Assembly (NCBI GenBank): GCA_001804865.1
Contig: MHBK01000001.1
Location: 62,001-126,000 of the forward strand
Length of the DNA stretch: 64,000 bases
Direction of reading: 5' to 3'
DNA from: Lentisphaerae bacterium GWF2_57_35
GTDB lineage: Bacteria > Verrucomicrobiota > Kiritimatiellia > CAIQIC01 > GWF2-57-35
Shown: positions 42,675-52,900 of the stretch, one piece after another
Layout: every line of letters starts with the position of its first letter
How positions within the stretch are numbered: position 1 is the stretch's first letter
The notes under the pieces: model-generated
The model's input: only the letters and a program-made list of their open reading frames with translations
Database searches by the model: none
Told to the model about the DNA's origin: nothing
Position numbers and translations under genes: made by a program

Positions 42675-45287
42675 GTGAACGGTATGCGGAAAATATTGAT
42701 CCATAACATGGCCCGAGGGATCTCCGGGTGGCTGATCGTTTCTTTTATCGGCAGCGGCGTGCCGTCGTTTGCTCAATTGCCGCCCCCTCCCGGTTTCACG
42801 CCCCCCGAACCGGCGCGGCCGGCCGCCGCGCCTGGCGCGACACGCTCCGAAGGCGCCTCCATGGAACGCTCAGGCCAGGATCTCTATTCCCTGAAATACG
42901 TCGACGCCCCGCTCGATCAGATCCTGCAGTTTTATTCCGATCTCACCGGGCGCACGATGATCAAGTCGCCAGGCATCAATGCCACCATCACCTTGCGCGG
43001 CCAGACCAAATTGACCCGCGACGAAGCCCTCGAAGCCATCACCGCCGTGCTGGCCATGAACAACGTCACCCTCGTGCCGATGGGTAAAAAATTCTTCAAG
43101 GTCGTCCAGCCGACCGCCGCCCGCCAGGAAGGCCTGTCCATTTCGAAGGAACTTCCCGAAAAAGGCTTTGCCAGCGACGATTCGCTGATCAGCCAGGTCG
43201 TGGCCTTGAAGTACATCGAATTGGCCGACGCCCAGACCGTGATTCAGGGTTTGCTGCACGGATACGGCAAAATCCAGCCTTTCGAGCGCATCAACAGCCT
43301 GCTGATTACCGATACGGCGTCCAACCTGCAACGGATCATGGAAATCCTGGAGCTCATCGACCAGCCCACCGAATTGAAGGTCGAAACGCGCATTTATGAA
43401 CTGAAATACGCCGAAGCCGCCAAGATCGCCGGCCGCCTGAACGAACTGATTTCCGACTCGCAGGCCAAGGAAGATAAGCCCCGCGTGGCTACCGGCGCCC
43501 CCGCCATGCCGACGCCTCCGACGCCCGCGGGCGTGATTCGCGGCCGTGTGCCGGTCGCCGTGGAAACTGCGGAGGCCGCCGTCGAAGCCGCCATGGCCGA
43601 AAAGGGCATCATCCAGGGCAAGGTGAAGATCATCGCCGACGACCGGATGAACATCCTGATCGTCATTTCCCGCCCGTCGAATTTTATTTTCTTCAACAAG
43701 ATCGTGGATGCCCTGGATCGGCCGGTCGATCCGGAAGTTATTGTGCGGGTCGTGGCCATGGAATATGCCGATGCCGAACAGGTGGCCGGCATTCTGAACG
43801 AATTCATCGGCGTGGCCAAAGCCGAGACGCCGGCGGCCGCGGCCCGCGCCGCCGATGGCGCTCCGGCCGAAGGTCAGCCCGCCGGCGCCCGCGCCCTGGA
43901 AGACTTTGTCCGCCAGCGCGCCGCCGCGGAAAACCGCGTCGCGCAAGCCGTCGGGGCCGAACAAGCCGCCAAGATCGGGCAGCTCTCCGCCAACACCCGG
44001 ATACTGGCCGACAAGCGCACCAACTCCCTGCTCCTGATGGGGCCCAAGGGCGATATCGCCGCCTTGGAGGACGTGATCGACAAGCTCGACATCATGCTGG
44101 CCCAGGTGCTGATCGAAGCGGTGATCCTGGAAGTCAACTTGAGCCGCGGCGTGCAATACGGCGTCGACTGGCTCCAACGCTCGATGGTGATGTACAACAA
44201 AACCACCAAGGGCCCGAACGGCGGCGTGGCAGTTCGCGATCCGCTGATGGCCTACGGCGGCGCCTGGAGCGCCAACACCAAGACGTTCCGCGACGGCTCC
44301 ACGATAGACCGCTCGATGGATTTGTCCGGCGGACTCGGCTACTTCCTCTCGCTCTATGACCTGAACATCGATGCCGTGATCCGCATGGCGGCCAACTCCG
44401 GCGATGCGCGCGTGCTTTCCACCCCGGTCATTATGACCACCGACAACACCGAAGCGACCATCAACAGCAGCGAACAGCGCCCGGTGGTGACCCAAACCGC
44501 CACCACCGAAGGCGGACAAATCCGGTCGAGCTACGAATATCGCGACATCGGCATCAAGCTGAAGGTCAAGCCCCGCATCAATCCGGCCCGCTACGTCGTG
44601 CTCGACATCACCCAGACGGCCGACACCCCGGGCGAGGAAGTCCAGATCGACAACAACAGCGTGCCCCGCATCTTCAAGCGCGAGCTGCAAGCCTCCATTG
44701 CCGTGCCCAGCCGCTCGACCGTCGTCCTCGGCGGCCTCGTGCAATCCGATCACAAGCAATCCCGCTCCAAGGTCCCCATTCTGGGCGATATTCCCATCAT
44801 CGGCGCGCTTTTCCGGTCCGACGACCGCCAAAAAACCCGTACCGAGTTGCTCGTGTTGATCACGCCCTATGTATTGATGACGCCCGACGAGGCGCGACAG
44901 GAAACCGAGCGCCTGCACCGCAATTCGATGACCTCGAAGGAAAATTGGCAGCGGGGCTGGTCCGACAGTCCGCTCGCCGATCTCTCCGCCGCCGAGAAGA
45001 AACGCCAAAAAGACGCCGCGGCCGCCGAGGAAGAATTGCGCAAGGTCCGGGAAGAGAAAATGCGCTCCGAAGCCCTTCAGGGGGCCAAAACGCCGATGCC
45101 CCGGATCATCGACGACGTGGATATTCCCAGCTACGGCACGGTGACCGTGACCGAAGTGACGCCGGCCCATGAGCCGCCGGAAGCCGCCATGCCGGCCCTT
45201 GTGACGCCGGAACCTGCCGTTACCGTGCCGGATGCCCCGGCGACAAAGGGCGAAGATAATGTCGACGAGCCCGTTCCCTTGAACTAA
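42675..45287 (+). CDS. gspD: Type II secretion secretin GspD
   Basis: Outer-membrane multimeric channel, 870 aa. The GTG start at 42675 is favoured by GGAG six bases upstream; ATG 42684 is possible. Signal peptide ends near FAQ (34). A Pro-rich segment (LPPPPGFTPPEPARP) is followed by the N0 domain (about 70-150) and N1-N3 ring domains, with a long Ala-rich insertion at about 260-420. The secretin core (about 450-740) ends in VPILGDIPIIGALFRSDDRQ. The charged tail (AEKKRQKDAAAAEEEL and a Pro/Val-rich end) has no family match. It lies 107 bp after gspM. Only one secretin was seen in the window, so it is the likely outlet for the exported proteins. Confidence 0.92.
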   Translation: MNGMRKILIHNMARGISGWLIVSFIGSGVPSFAQLPPPPGFTPPEPARPAAAPGATRSEGASMERSGQDLYSLKYVDAPLDQILQFYSDLTGRTMIKSPGINATITLRGQTKLTRDEALEAITAVLAMNNVTLVPMGKKFFKVVQPTAARQEGLSISKELPEKGFASDDSLISQVVALKYIELADAQTVIQGLLHGYGKIQPFERINSLLITDTASNLQRIMEILELIDQPTELKVETRIYELKYAEAAKIAGRLNELISDSQAKEDKPRVATGAPAMPTPPTPAGVIRGRVPVAVETAEAAVEAAMAEKGIIQGKVKIIADDRMNILIVISRPSNFIFFNKIVDALDRPVDPEVIVRVVAMEYADAEQVAGILNEFIGVAKAETPAAAARAADGAPAEGQPAGARALEDFVRQRAAAENRVAQAVGAEQAAKIGQLSANTRILADKRTNSLLLMGPKGDIAALEDVIDKLDIMLAQVLIEAVILEVNLSRGVQYGVDWLQRSMVMYNKTTKGPNGGVAVRDPLMAYGGAWSANTKTFRDGSTIDRSMDLSGGLGYFLSLYDLNIDAVIRMAANSGDARVLSTPVIMTTDNTEATINSSEQRPVVTQTATTEGGQIRSSYEYRDIGIKLKVKPRINPARYVVLDITQTADTPGEEVQIDNNSVPRIFKRELQASIAVPSRSTVVLGGLVQSDHKQSRSKVPILGDIPIIGALFRSDDRQKTRTELLVLITPYVLMTPDEARQETERLHRNSMTSKENWQRGWSDSPLADLSAAEKKRQKDAAAAEEELRKVREEKMRSEALQGAKTPMPRIIDDVDIPSYGTVTVTEVTPAHEPPEAAMPALVTPEPAVTVPDAPATKGEDNVDEPVPLN

Positions 45288-45340
45288 TATTACGATGTTT
45301 GAAGATTGCCTTTGGAAGTAATTCAACCCCGGAGGTCGTT

Positions 45341-45784
45341 GTGTCAGAGGATAATCAGGAACCCTTGGAAGAAGAGGCCGATATCGTTTTTGACTGCCCT
45401 CATTGCGGGAAAAGTCTCGAAATCGATGCGCGAGGCGCTGGTATGGCGATCGTTTGCCCCGACTGCAACAACAGCGTTCAGGTGCCCATCCCCGAAGAAT
45501 CCAATATCGTCGCGATTTCTTCCGGACCCGCTCCGTCCCTCGAAGGAGCTTTGGCCCAGATTCACTCTTTGACGGTTTCCGCGGCGGCCTCCCAGGCCAA
45601 AATCGAACGGTTAGTGGAGAGCTTGGAAGAAATCCGCGACCGCCGGGCCTATCTGGAGAAACTCCGCATCGAAAACATGGCCCGTTTCGACCGCGTCGCC
45701 GGCGAAATGACGGTGATCCAATCCGCCATCGACCGCATCGTCAGCATCCTGCAAGACGCGAAAGCGGAGAAGACGGCGGAATAG
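45341..45784 (+). CDS. Zinc-ribbon coiled-coil protein
   Basis: 147 aa. GTG 45341 is chosen because GGAGG ends five bases before it; a TTG at 45299 in the same frame has no such support. A zinc ribbon (CPHCGK with C19 and C22; CPDC with C39 and C42) lies near the N-terminus. Residues 65-145 form a predicted coiled coil (AQIHSLTVSAAASQAKIERL...YLEKLRIENM). It follows gspD by 53 bp and may share its transcript. Function unknown. Zinc ribbons of this plan are common in small PVC proteins. Confidence 0.68.
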   Translation: MSEDNQEPLEEEADIVFDCPHCGKSLEIDARGAGMAIVCPDCNNSVQVPIPEESNIVAISSGPAPSLEGALAQIHSLTVSAAASQAKIERLVESLEEIRDRRAYLEKLRIENMARFDRVAGEMTVIQSAIDRIVSILQDAKAEKTAE

Positions 45785-45983
45785 GACAAAGAGTCCAAAG
45801 TCCAAAGTCCAAAGTCCAAGAAGTCCAAAGTCCAAGGTCCAAAGTGTCCAAAGTCAGAAATCGATTGCTCTTCGTTTTTGACTTTGGACTTCTTGGACTT
45901 TGGACCTTGGACTTCTTTATTGCTCTTCGTTTTTGACTTTGGACTCTTTGGACCTTGGACTTCCTCTTGGACCTTGGACTTCC
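45784..45983. repeat. GTCCAAAG repeat tract forming an inverted pair between convergent genes
   Basis: Units of the type AGTCCAAAGTCCAAAG are repeated on the left side, and their inverse (CTTTGGACTTCTTGGACTTT type) on the right, with two copies of TTGCTCTTCGTTTTTGACTT between. The tract can fold into a long imperfect hairpin. It fills the whole gap between two convergent genes, so it may end transcription from both sides. Related units occur at 32480-32508 and 63957-63987. Confidence 0.7.
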
Positions 45984-47168
45984 TTATCGGATCCGCTCCA
46001 CAAATTTCTTCATGCGGATCATGGCTTCTTTCAGATTGTCCATGCTCGTGGCATAGGCGCAGCGCAGGAAGCCTTCGCCGCATTCGCCGAAAGCCGAGCC
46101 GGGCACGGCGGCGACATTTTCCTCGTTGAGCAGCCTCAGCGCGAAATCCTTCGACGAAAGGCCCAGGTGCTCGATCTTGGGAAAGGCGTAGAACGCGCCC
46201 AGCGGTTTGGCGCAGGGCAGGCCGATGTCGACCAGCGACTGATAAACGAAATTCCGGCGCCGACGATACTCGGACACCATCTCGCCAATGTCGAATTCCG
46301 GCTTGGTTAGCGCTTCGATGGAAGCTTTCTGGCTGATGGTGGAAGCGCACAGCATGGTGTATTGATGAATCTTCATCATCGCTTCCGAGAGTTCGGCCGG
46401 CGCACAGGAATAGCCCATCCGGAAGCCGGTCATCGCCCAGGCCTTCGAAAAGCCGTGCATGAAAATCGTCCGGTCGCGCATGCCGGGAATCGACGCAATG
46501 CTCACGTGCTCCTGATCGTAGGTCAGCTCCGCATAAATTTCGTCGCTGATGACAATCAGGTCGTGTTCTTCCGCCAGTTGCGCAATGCCTTCCAGGTCCT
46601 CGCGGGTCACAATGGCGCCGGTCGGATTGTTCGGGAAATTCAGCATCAACACCCGAGTGCGCGGCGTGATTTTGCCTTCCAGCAGCTCCCGGGTCAGGCG
46701 GAAGCCGTTTTCCGGCTTCGTGTTGACCGCCACCGGGACGCCGTGCGCAAAAACGATCGAAGGCCGGTAAGACACGTAGCAGGGTTCGTGGTAGAGCACC
46801 TCGTCGCCGGGATTGACCAGCGCCCGCAGCGCCAGGTCCAACGCCTCGCTCACGCCCACCGTGATCAGAATCTCCGATTCGGCGTCATAGGCGACCTTGA
46901 ACGTCTTTTTCACGTACGCCGCAATCGCTTCCCGCAGTTCCAGCAGGCCGCGGTTGGAGGTGTAGTGCGTCGCGCCCTTCTCGAGCGAGAACATCGTCGA
47001 CTCGCGTACGTGCCAGGGCGTGTCGAAATCCGGCTCGCCAATGCCCAGGCTGATGATGTCCTTCTTGGTGCTGACAATGTCGAAAAAATCGCGGATGCCG
47101 GAACGCGGAATATCCACGATATGCCGGGCAATGCGATTAAGGTGTGATTTGGAGTCGTTCGTCTTCAT
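45984..47168 (-). CDS. Class I/II pyridoxal-phosphate aminotransferase
   Basis: 394 aa, fold type I. Seen motifs: SLGIGEPDFDTP near the N-terminus, YTSNRGLLELREAIAAY, NFPNNPTGA, the DEIYAEL region, and K242 in HGFSKAWAMTGFRMGY as the Schiff-base lysine. Full family length. The sequence resembles aromatic/aspartate aminotransferases of the AspB/ArAT group; the substrate cannot be fixed. Its first 32 bp overlap the end of the Lrp/AsnC gene, so the two are co-transcribed and the regulator probably controls amino-acid metabolism here. Confidence 0.92.
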   Translation of the reverse strand: MKTNDSKSHLNRIARHIVDIPRSGIRDFFDIVSTKKDIISLGIGEPDFDTPWHVRESTMFSLEKGATHYTSNRGLLELREAIAAYVKKTFKVAYDAESEILITVGVSEALDLALRALVNPGDEVLYHEPCYVSYRPSIVFAHGVPVAVNTKPENGFRLTRELLEGKITPRTRVLMLNFPNNPTGAIVTREDLEGIAQLAEEHDLIVISDEIYAELTYDQEHVSIASIPGMRDRTIFMHGFSKAWAMTGFRMGYSCAPAELSEAMMKIHQYTMLCASTISQKASIEALTKPEFDIGEMVSEYRRRRNFVYQSLVDIGLPCAKPLGAFYAFPKIEHLGLSSKDFALRLLNEENVAAVPGSAFGECGEGFLRCAYATSMDNLKEAMIRMKKFVERIR

Positions 47169-47616
47169 GGCTGGTTTCCATCAATACGCCGTGTTGCTTG
47201 TAAGTCTTGAGCATGAAATGAGTCGAGGTGGAGATGACCCCTTGAATGGTCGCCAGCTTCTCGCTGACGAAAAGGGCCACATCCTTCAGGTTGTTGCCGG
47301 CCACGAACAAAAGCAAATCGTAAGCCCCGGACATGAGATACACCGACTGCACCTCCGAGAAACGGCTGATGCGGGAGGCCACCCGGTTGAATCCGCCTTC
47401 GCGTTCCGGCGTCACCTTCACCTCGATCACCGCCGTCACCCGGTTCAATTCCAGTTGATCTTCGTCCACCACCGCCTGATAACCGCGGATTACGCCTTGT
47501 TTCTCGTATTCCGCAATGCGGGCCTTTACGTCGTCAATCGACAGGTTCAGCATCCGAGCGATGTCCTCGGGTTTTTCCAACGCGTTCTTTTTCAAAATAC
47601 TAAGCAGTTCGTCCAT
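47137..47616 (-). CDS. Lrp/AsnC-family transcriptional regulator
   Basis: 159 aa. Winged helix-turn-helix about 1-60 (EDIARMLNLSIDDVKARIAE, with GVIRGYQAVV after it), then the RAM/AsnC ligand-binding domain (about 65-145) with AVIEVKVTPEREGGFNRVAS and GAYDLLLFVAGNNL. Slightly longer linker than E. coli AsnC, otherwise normal. The gene end overlaps the aminotransferase start. Such pairs usually sense an amino acid that the enzyme makes or uses. Confidence 0.9.
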   Translation of the reverse strand: MDELLSILKKNALEKPEDIARMLNLSIDDVKARIAEYEKQGVIRGYQAVVDEDQLELNRVTAVIEVKVTPEREGGFNRVASRISRFSEVQSVYLMSGAYDLLLFVAGNNLKDVALFVSEKLATIQGVISTSTHFMLKTYKQHGVLMETSHEDERLQITP

Positions 47617-47775
47617 AATGCGCCTCCAGTCAAAAAGGATGAGACTACGTATAACGGATGCCCGTCATTGTCGAGCCTAGATTCCACAAAGGAATGTTAA
47701 GAAGATGGAAAACACAGAATTCTTCGTCTTTTTTGGGTTGCGGTTTCGCTGCGCCGGGGTTTCTAGAGCCGGTGG

Positions 47776-48951
47776 TCACGAATACGTCCGCTGCTTCCAG
47801 CCCAATCCCTTGCCCGTGTAATGGCGGAGGGCGGAGGACGTGCCGGCCAGGCAGTACACGAGGGCCGCCATCGGCAGCAGCCAGGCGTAGCCGCGGGAAA
47901 CTTTCAGCACCCGGAAAAGTTTGGTCAGGACGAGCGGAATGGCCGCGCAAATCGCCGTGCCGGACAGCAGGAAAATCAAACCCAGGACGGGATATTGAGC
48001 CCGTATCGCCAGACCCGCCCCGATCGCCAGCCACGGCGTCAAGGCCCCCACCAGCGCCGCAAGCCAGGCCGCGCCCAGGAAAAGAAGGGAATATTTCATC
48101 ATGGGAAAGCTCAGCCGGTTGAGCCCGAGCCACAGGTCGTGAAAGGTATCGTACATGCGCGTGCGCGCCAGATCGGTCGTGTAGGTCAGCCAGATATTGC
48201 GTTCCTGTTTCTTCAGGTTGCGGGCCAGGGCCATGTCCTCCAGGATCTGGTCCGAAATCGCGCGGTGGCCGCCGGCGGCTTCGTACACCTTTCGCTTGAT
48301 CAGGATAAACGCCCCGGAAAGCCGGCTGCCGCGTTTGTCCGGATGATTCGCCCGGTCCATCGGCTCCACCAAGGTGCTCAGGAGGGCAAACAGCGGCATG
48401 ATGATTTTTTCCCAAAAGGATACGCATTCGATCGCCGGCATGATGCTCAGGGCGTCCACATGCATTTGAATCGCCATGGACATCGCCTTGCGCATGGCCA
48501 GCGGATGATGCACCACATCGGAATCGATAAACAGCAGCCAGTCGCCTTTGGCCTCTTCCACGCCCTGCACCAGCGCCCAGCTTTTGCCCACCCACGTCCC
48601 CGTCGGCCGGGGCCGGCCGGCGATCGTGCGCGCAAACGGATGCGGTTCCAGCGTGCGGCGGGCCAGCTCCAGCGTCCGGTCCGTCGATTCGTCGTCGATG
48701 AAAATCAATTCATAGGCCGGATAATCCTGCGCCGCCAGGGAGGCCAGACAGGCCTCAACGTCCCGCTCCTCGTTTCGGCCCGGCACCAACACCGATACGA
48801 ACGGCCAGCCCTGGTACGGCTCTTCCATCCGGCTTTCGGCGCTGAGCGGAGGAAACGTCCCCTCGATAAAATGCATCCGAATGCCGACGATGACCCATAC
48901 GGCCAGCGAGCAAACTATGAAGATGCAAAGCAATGTAATCATCCCGGCCAT
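47776..48951 (-). CDS. Membrane glycosyltransferase family 2
   Basis: 391 aa. An N-terminal membrane anchor (about 2-22) is followed by a GT-A domain: VSVLVPGRNEERDVEACLAS, FIDDESTDRT, FIDSDVVHHP (the DxD region) and ISDQILEDMALARNLKKQER (the ED motif). Three or four C-terminal membrane segments follow (about 270-370). The architecture resembles HpnB/CrtQ-like GT2 enzymes linked to hopanoid or carotenoid glycosylation, but no such pathway genes are near. Divergent from the AraC gene. Confidence 0.85.
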   Translation of the reverse strand: MAGMITLLCIFIVCSLAVWVIVGIRMHFIEGTFPPLSAESRMEEPYQGWPFVSVLVPGRNEERDVEACLASLAAQDYPAYELIFIDDESTDRTLELARRTLEPHPFARTIAGRPRPTGTWVGKSWALVQGVEEAKGDWLLFIDSDVVHHPLAMRKAMSMAIQMHVDALSIMPAIECVSFWEKIIMPLFALLSTLVEPMDRANHPDKRGSRLSGAFILIKRKVYEAAGGHRAISDQILEDMALARNLKKQERNIWLTYTTDLARTRMYDTFHDLWLGLNRLSFPMMKYSLLFLGAAWLAALVGALTPWLAIGAGLAIRAQYPVLGLIFLLSGTAICAAIPLVLTKLFRVLKVSRGYAWLLPMAALVYCLAGTSSALRHYTGKGLGWKQRTYS

Positions 48952-49441
48952 CCATCGAATCCTGATAAGCGCTGATTCTTCCTCATTTTTATGAGCGGTA
49001 TACTAGAAGGTCGTAAGAACTCCGTAAAGAAGCGAGTCGCGTCGGGCGCATCTTGACGCGGCCCCTCCTCAACGGCTGGCGCTGGAAAGGAGCTGCCGGC
49101 TTACGCACGGTCTTTTATACGCAAATCCTCCTTCATGCAGAGCTGGGCCAAGAGGATCGCCGTAAAGAGTTGCAGCTGCATAAAGATTTATACTTTGGAG
49201 GGTCGCGCTCCGTCGCGACCGGAAGAAGACGGTTCCGACAGAGCGGAACCCTCCGAAAACTCAGAGATCGTTATTGGGCGAACGATAGGTTCCCAAGATG
49301 GTGGATCAAATCAACCAGCCTACAAGGCGTGATTGTTTCTGGAAAAAAAGAAAATTGACTAACATTTCCTAATTAACTAAAAACTAGTTATACAAAAGAA
49401 GACGGCAAGTTTTCGCTATAGCGGTACAGCAAGGACTGAAG
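48952..49441. repeat. Gap with two-hairpin element, copy 3, and AraC upstream region
   Basis: About 490 bp without a gene. The element at 49197-49254 has GGTCGCG-CTCCGT-CGCGACC (49201-49220), a 10-nt linker, and GGTTCCG-ACAGAG-CGGAACC (49231-49250), closed by GGAG/CTCC. Its upstream flank (GAGGATCGCCGTAAAGAGTT) and the CTTTTATACGCAAATC motif near 49110 match the inverted copy at 38541-38690. The AT-rich part 49340-49400 contains the TAACTA palindrome listed separately. Confidence 0.75.
49374..49390. promoter_or_regulatory. TAACTA-TAGTTA palindrome upstream of the AraC gene
   Basis: TAACTA-aaaac-TAGTTA lies in AT-rich DNA 50 bp before the AraC ribosome-binding site. A related 17-mer (TAACTAATATTTAGTCA, 13 of 17 identical) lies at 59711-59727 upstream of the decayed second AraC copy, so it may be an autoregulatory site carried along with the gene. 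Speculative. Confidence 0.35.
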
Positions 49442-49849
49442 ATGACGTCGTACGGAATCAACGATAACGAAAAATCGGCGTTTGCCGGTTGCTCCCCGCT
49501 TCGGCCCGACACCAAAATCCGCCACGTGGAAATCGTTGCCCGTCTGGTCGAGCGAATCCACCAACAGCCGGGTTTTTTTCAAAGACGCGGGGATATCGCT
49601 TTTGAAGCGCTCATGAGCCCTGCGCATTTTACGCGCGTGTTCAAGTCCGTGACGGGACAGACGCCGCAGAATCATCTGACAGAAGCGAAAAAACAGCATT
49701 CCTGCGAATTGCTCGGCAACCCGAATCTTCGCATTAAACAAATCTCCGCCCGATGCGGCTTTGTTAACCAAAATCATTTCTCCGCCTGGTTCAAAAAACA
49801 AACCGGCCAATCCCCCAGCCAGTTCCGAGCAGCCTTGAGAAGAATTTAG
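49442..49849 (+). CDS. Short AraC/XylS-family DNA-binding protein
   Basis: 135 aa, almost only the AraC double helix-turn-helix domain (about 30-133): FALMSPAHFTRVFKSVTG-type first helix pair, then IKQISARCGFVNQNHFSAWF with the typical FKKQTGQSPSQFR ending. Normal AraC regulators are about 250-300 aa, so no sugar-binding domain is present. It may be a free-standing regulator of the SoxS type or a truncated gene. AAGGA precedes the ATG. It lies 143 bp before the giant RHS gene in the same direction and probably controls it. A decayed copy of its 5' end lies at 59846-59985. Confidence 0.82.
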   Translation: MTSYGINDNEKSAFAGCSPLRPDTKIRHVEIVARLVERIHQQPGFFQRRGDIAFEALMSPAHFTRVFKSVTGQTPQNHLTEAKKQHSCELLGNPNLRIKQISARCGFVNQNHFSAWFKKQTGQSPSQFRAALRRI

Positions 49850-49992
49850 CACGGATAGAAAGACTCTGGTTCTCGCCTTGGACAGGCCTTTCCCGCTTCA
49901 ATAAGTCTTTCGTTATTCTCTTGATTTAGAAAAAGACAAGGTTTATCAACACGGACTCGCATAAACAGTGGATTATTAAACAGGAACATATT

Positions 49993-52900
49993 ATGCAACT
50001 AAGTAAAACAAGTCTTGTTCGATATGCGCCGGGCCGCCGTCGATTGCATCACATTATCAACAGCGCCTTGCGGCGGCGGTTGGCCGTCCTGTTGGGCATG
50101 GTCGCTGCATCCGGATATGCGGAGGACCTGTTGCTGGAGCGTGTAACGGAAGCGACGACGGCGACGTACGTTTTGGGCGCCTGTGGAGCCGGGGCTCAAG
50201 GAGCGGGTTCTTCCGTCGGGGCCTCCGGCGCGGTCGAGTATCGATTTCCCATGGGAGACGTGACGGCCGTCTACTCGTCGGATCAAGGTTGGTCCATCGG
50301 CGGGGGAAGCGTGATTGAACGAAGTTCAAAGTGGGGCGTTCCGACTTATACAGCCAACGATCTCTTTATGTTGGATGGGGAAGAAATGGCTGTATATATG
50401 GGATTCTATCACACCAGCCGCGAAAATTATTTGCGCATCAGGCAGCAGAATGCGGGTGGGGCCGACTCCTGGTGGCAGGTCGAAGCGCAGGACGGCACGG
50501 TTTCCAAATATGGGATCACCGCGGACTCGCGAATCGAAGGCATCGGCAAAGCGGCGACGCAACCCAGGGCCTGGGCGATCAGCGAAGCGCGAAATGTACT
50601 GCGTGGAACGCTGGTTAAATATGTTTATGAAGAGGATGCCGCGACCGGGAGCTTTTATCTATCAAAGATTATTTCAGGCAAGATCGGCGCCGCCTCCGCC
50701 AACGGGTTTGCTTCGACGACTTTGACGTATGAAGAAAAGCCGGCCAGTGAATGCGGTTGGAATTACCGGCCGGGGTGCGCGGTCAAAAATCACAAAAGAG
50801 CGACCTGGGTGACCCGGCGAATCGGGTGCGATTCCAACGGCAACGGCGGATCGGCGGTCGAGGCGTTCAAAATCGACTGGGTACAAAGCGCGCTGATGGG
50901 CCGGTCGCTGGTTAAAGCCATAACCCCGTATGGAGCCGACTTGGTCAAGCAACTGCCGTCGACCCGCTTCGAATATCCTACGCTGGCTGAAATGACGCTC
51001 GGGTATGAGGCTACGGGACGTGATTGGCCGAATGCCGGAGGCGACCCCTACATAGAGCGCATCTGGTCCGGTTTGGACACGGAACCCTGCATGAACCGGC
51101 TGACGGCCCTTATGGATATCAATGGAGACCATTTGCCCGACAAGGTGTGGTGTGACAGCAGCGCGCGGATGTGGGTGAGACGCAATACCGGCGCTGGTTT
51201 CGAAGCCAACGATCAGGAATGGCAGAACGCCCGGGCCTGGTTGCGAAAGCAATATGTGCCACGGGAGAAGTCCAACAACGAAACGATATCCAAGATGACG
51301 GGGTTTCAAATCCCGACACGCCGTGAAGGCAACGGGTGTGATATTGCAGGAGTTGCGGCTTCGTATTACAAAAATTGCTATGCCTATTCGAAAACCCATC
51401 AAGACATGATGGATTTGAATGGCGATGGGCTTCCTGATCAAATTTTCCAAGACTACACCACAGCCTATATACGGCGGAACAATGGGACCAGCGGTTTTCA
51501 GGCCGAGGAATGGTGGGGTCCGGGGAATATGATGTGCTGGAATGTCATACGGCAGACGCAATGGAGCGATTACCGAGATGTTCCCGGGACAATCTATATT
51601 GACATGTTAGATATCAATGGCGATGGCTTGCCGGACAAAGTGGCCGATGCAAACGACGGGGTGATCTATGTTAGTTTTAACACACGTACCGGATTCAGAG
51701 ACTGGGAAGTATGGGCTGGTGGGCAAAGCGATCCATTGTTTCAGAAGGCATTGAGAAAAACTGTATTCCAGAAAGTCACTACCTGCCTAACGGGTGGATA
51801 TGAGTCTTGCTCGGGAGGCCGTGCATTCGTCGCAACGAAAAGATATGGAGTATTCGTTGCCGACGGCCAACTGACCATCGCGGATATCAACGGAGATGGC
51901 TTGCAAGACAAGGTGGCTTGTGAGGCTGGCAAGACTTGGGTTTCGTTGAATACGGGACGTGGTTTTGCGGATAGAATCGAGTGGGTTAACGGTTCGCCAG
52001 GCGGCTTCAGTCACACGGAAAGCACCGAAGCGACCTTGGATGAAAGGGATCAGTATTTCCGCGACGGGCGCCTGCCCAATCAGGATTACGAGGATATCAC
52101 GCTGCGGGAGTTCCTGGACATAAACGGCGATGGCTTGCCGGACCAAGTCTGGGCCGATAACAGTACGATCAGGGCTCGCATCAATACGGGAACTGGCTTC
52201 CTTCCCGAAATGGCGTGGGGCATTACTCCGGTGAATGCGCTGCGCAAATCGTCCGTACAAATTCGCTCGACAACGAATATTGGCCGGGACGATCGGGTCT
52301 ATTTTGACATGGCGGATATGAACGGGGATGGCGTTCTCGATTTGGTCCATCAGAACGGCGGGGGCATGAGCGTCTATCTGGGACGAGCTTTGTGGCCCAG
52401 CGACATGGCGTTGAAGCGCGTCACGAATTCCTTGGGTGGAGCGGTGGAATACAGCTATAAACCCGCCGATCGGACGATGGGCGTGGTTTATCCTTTAAAC
52501 CGGTGGGTGGTTAATGCCGTGACGGCCAAAGATGGTCTCGGGGGCGTCGAGTCCACGTCTTACCAGTTTAGCGATCCAGCCTTTAGCGCCTCTACGAAAG
52601 AAGATCGTGGATTTGGCCGGGTCGTTCAGATCGATCCGGCGGGCAATAAGACGGAGACGTTTTACTGTCAGGACGATGTGTTGGCCGGGCTGGTTCAGAA
52701 GCAGATTGTGCGGGATGCCGACGGCAACATGTACTCCTACGTGTATAACACCTATGAAGATTTTGAGCATCGCCCCAATCACTGGGGCAACGGGATCACC
52801 AACGCGAGGCCTCTGGCGGGTCCGGCTGTATATGTTAAAGCGCCCAAGCTGGTGCAGCAAGACACCTACCTGATCGATGGGCAAATGCTCGCCGATCAAG

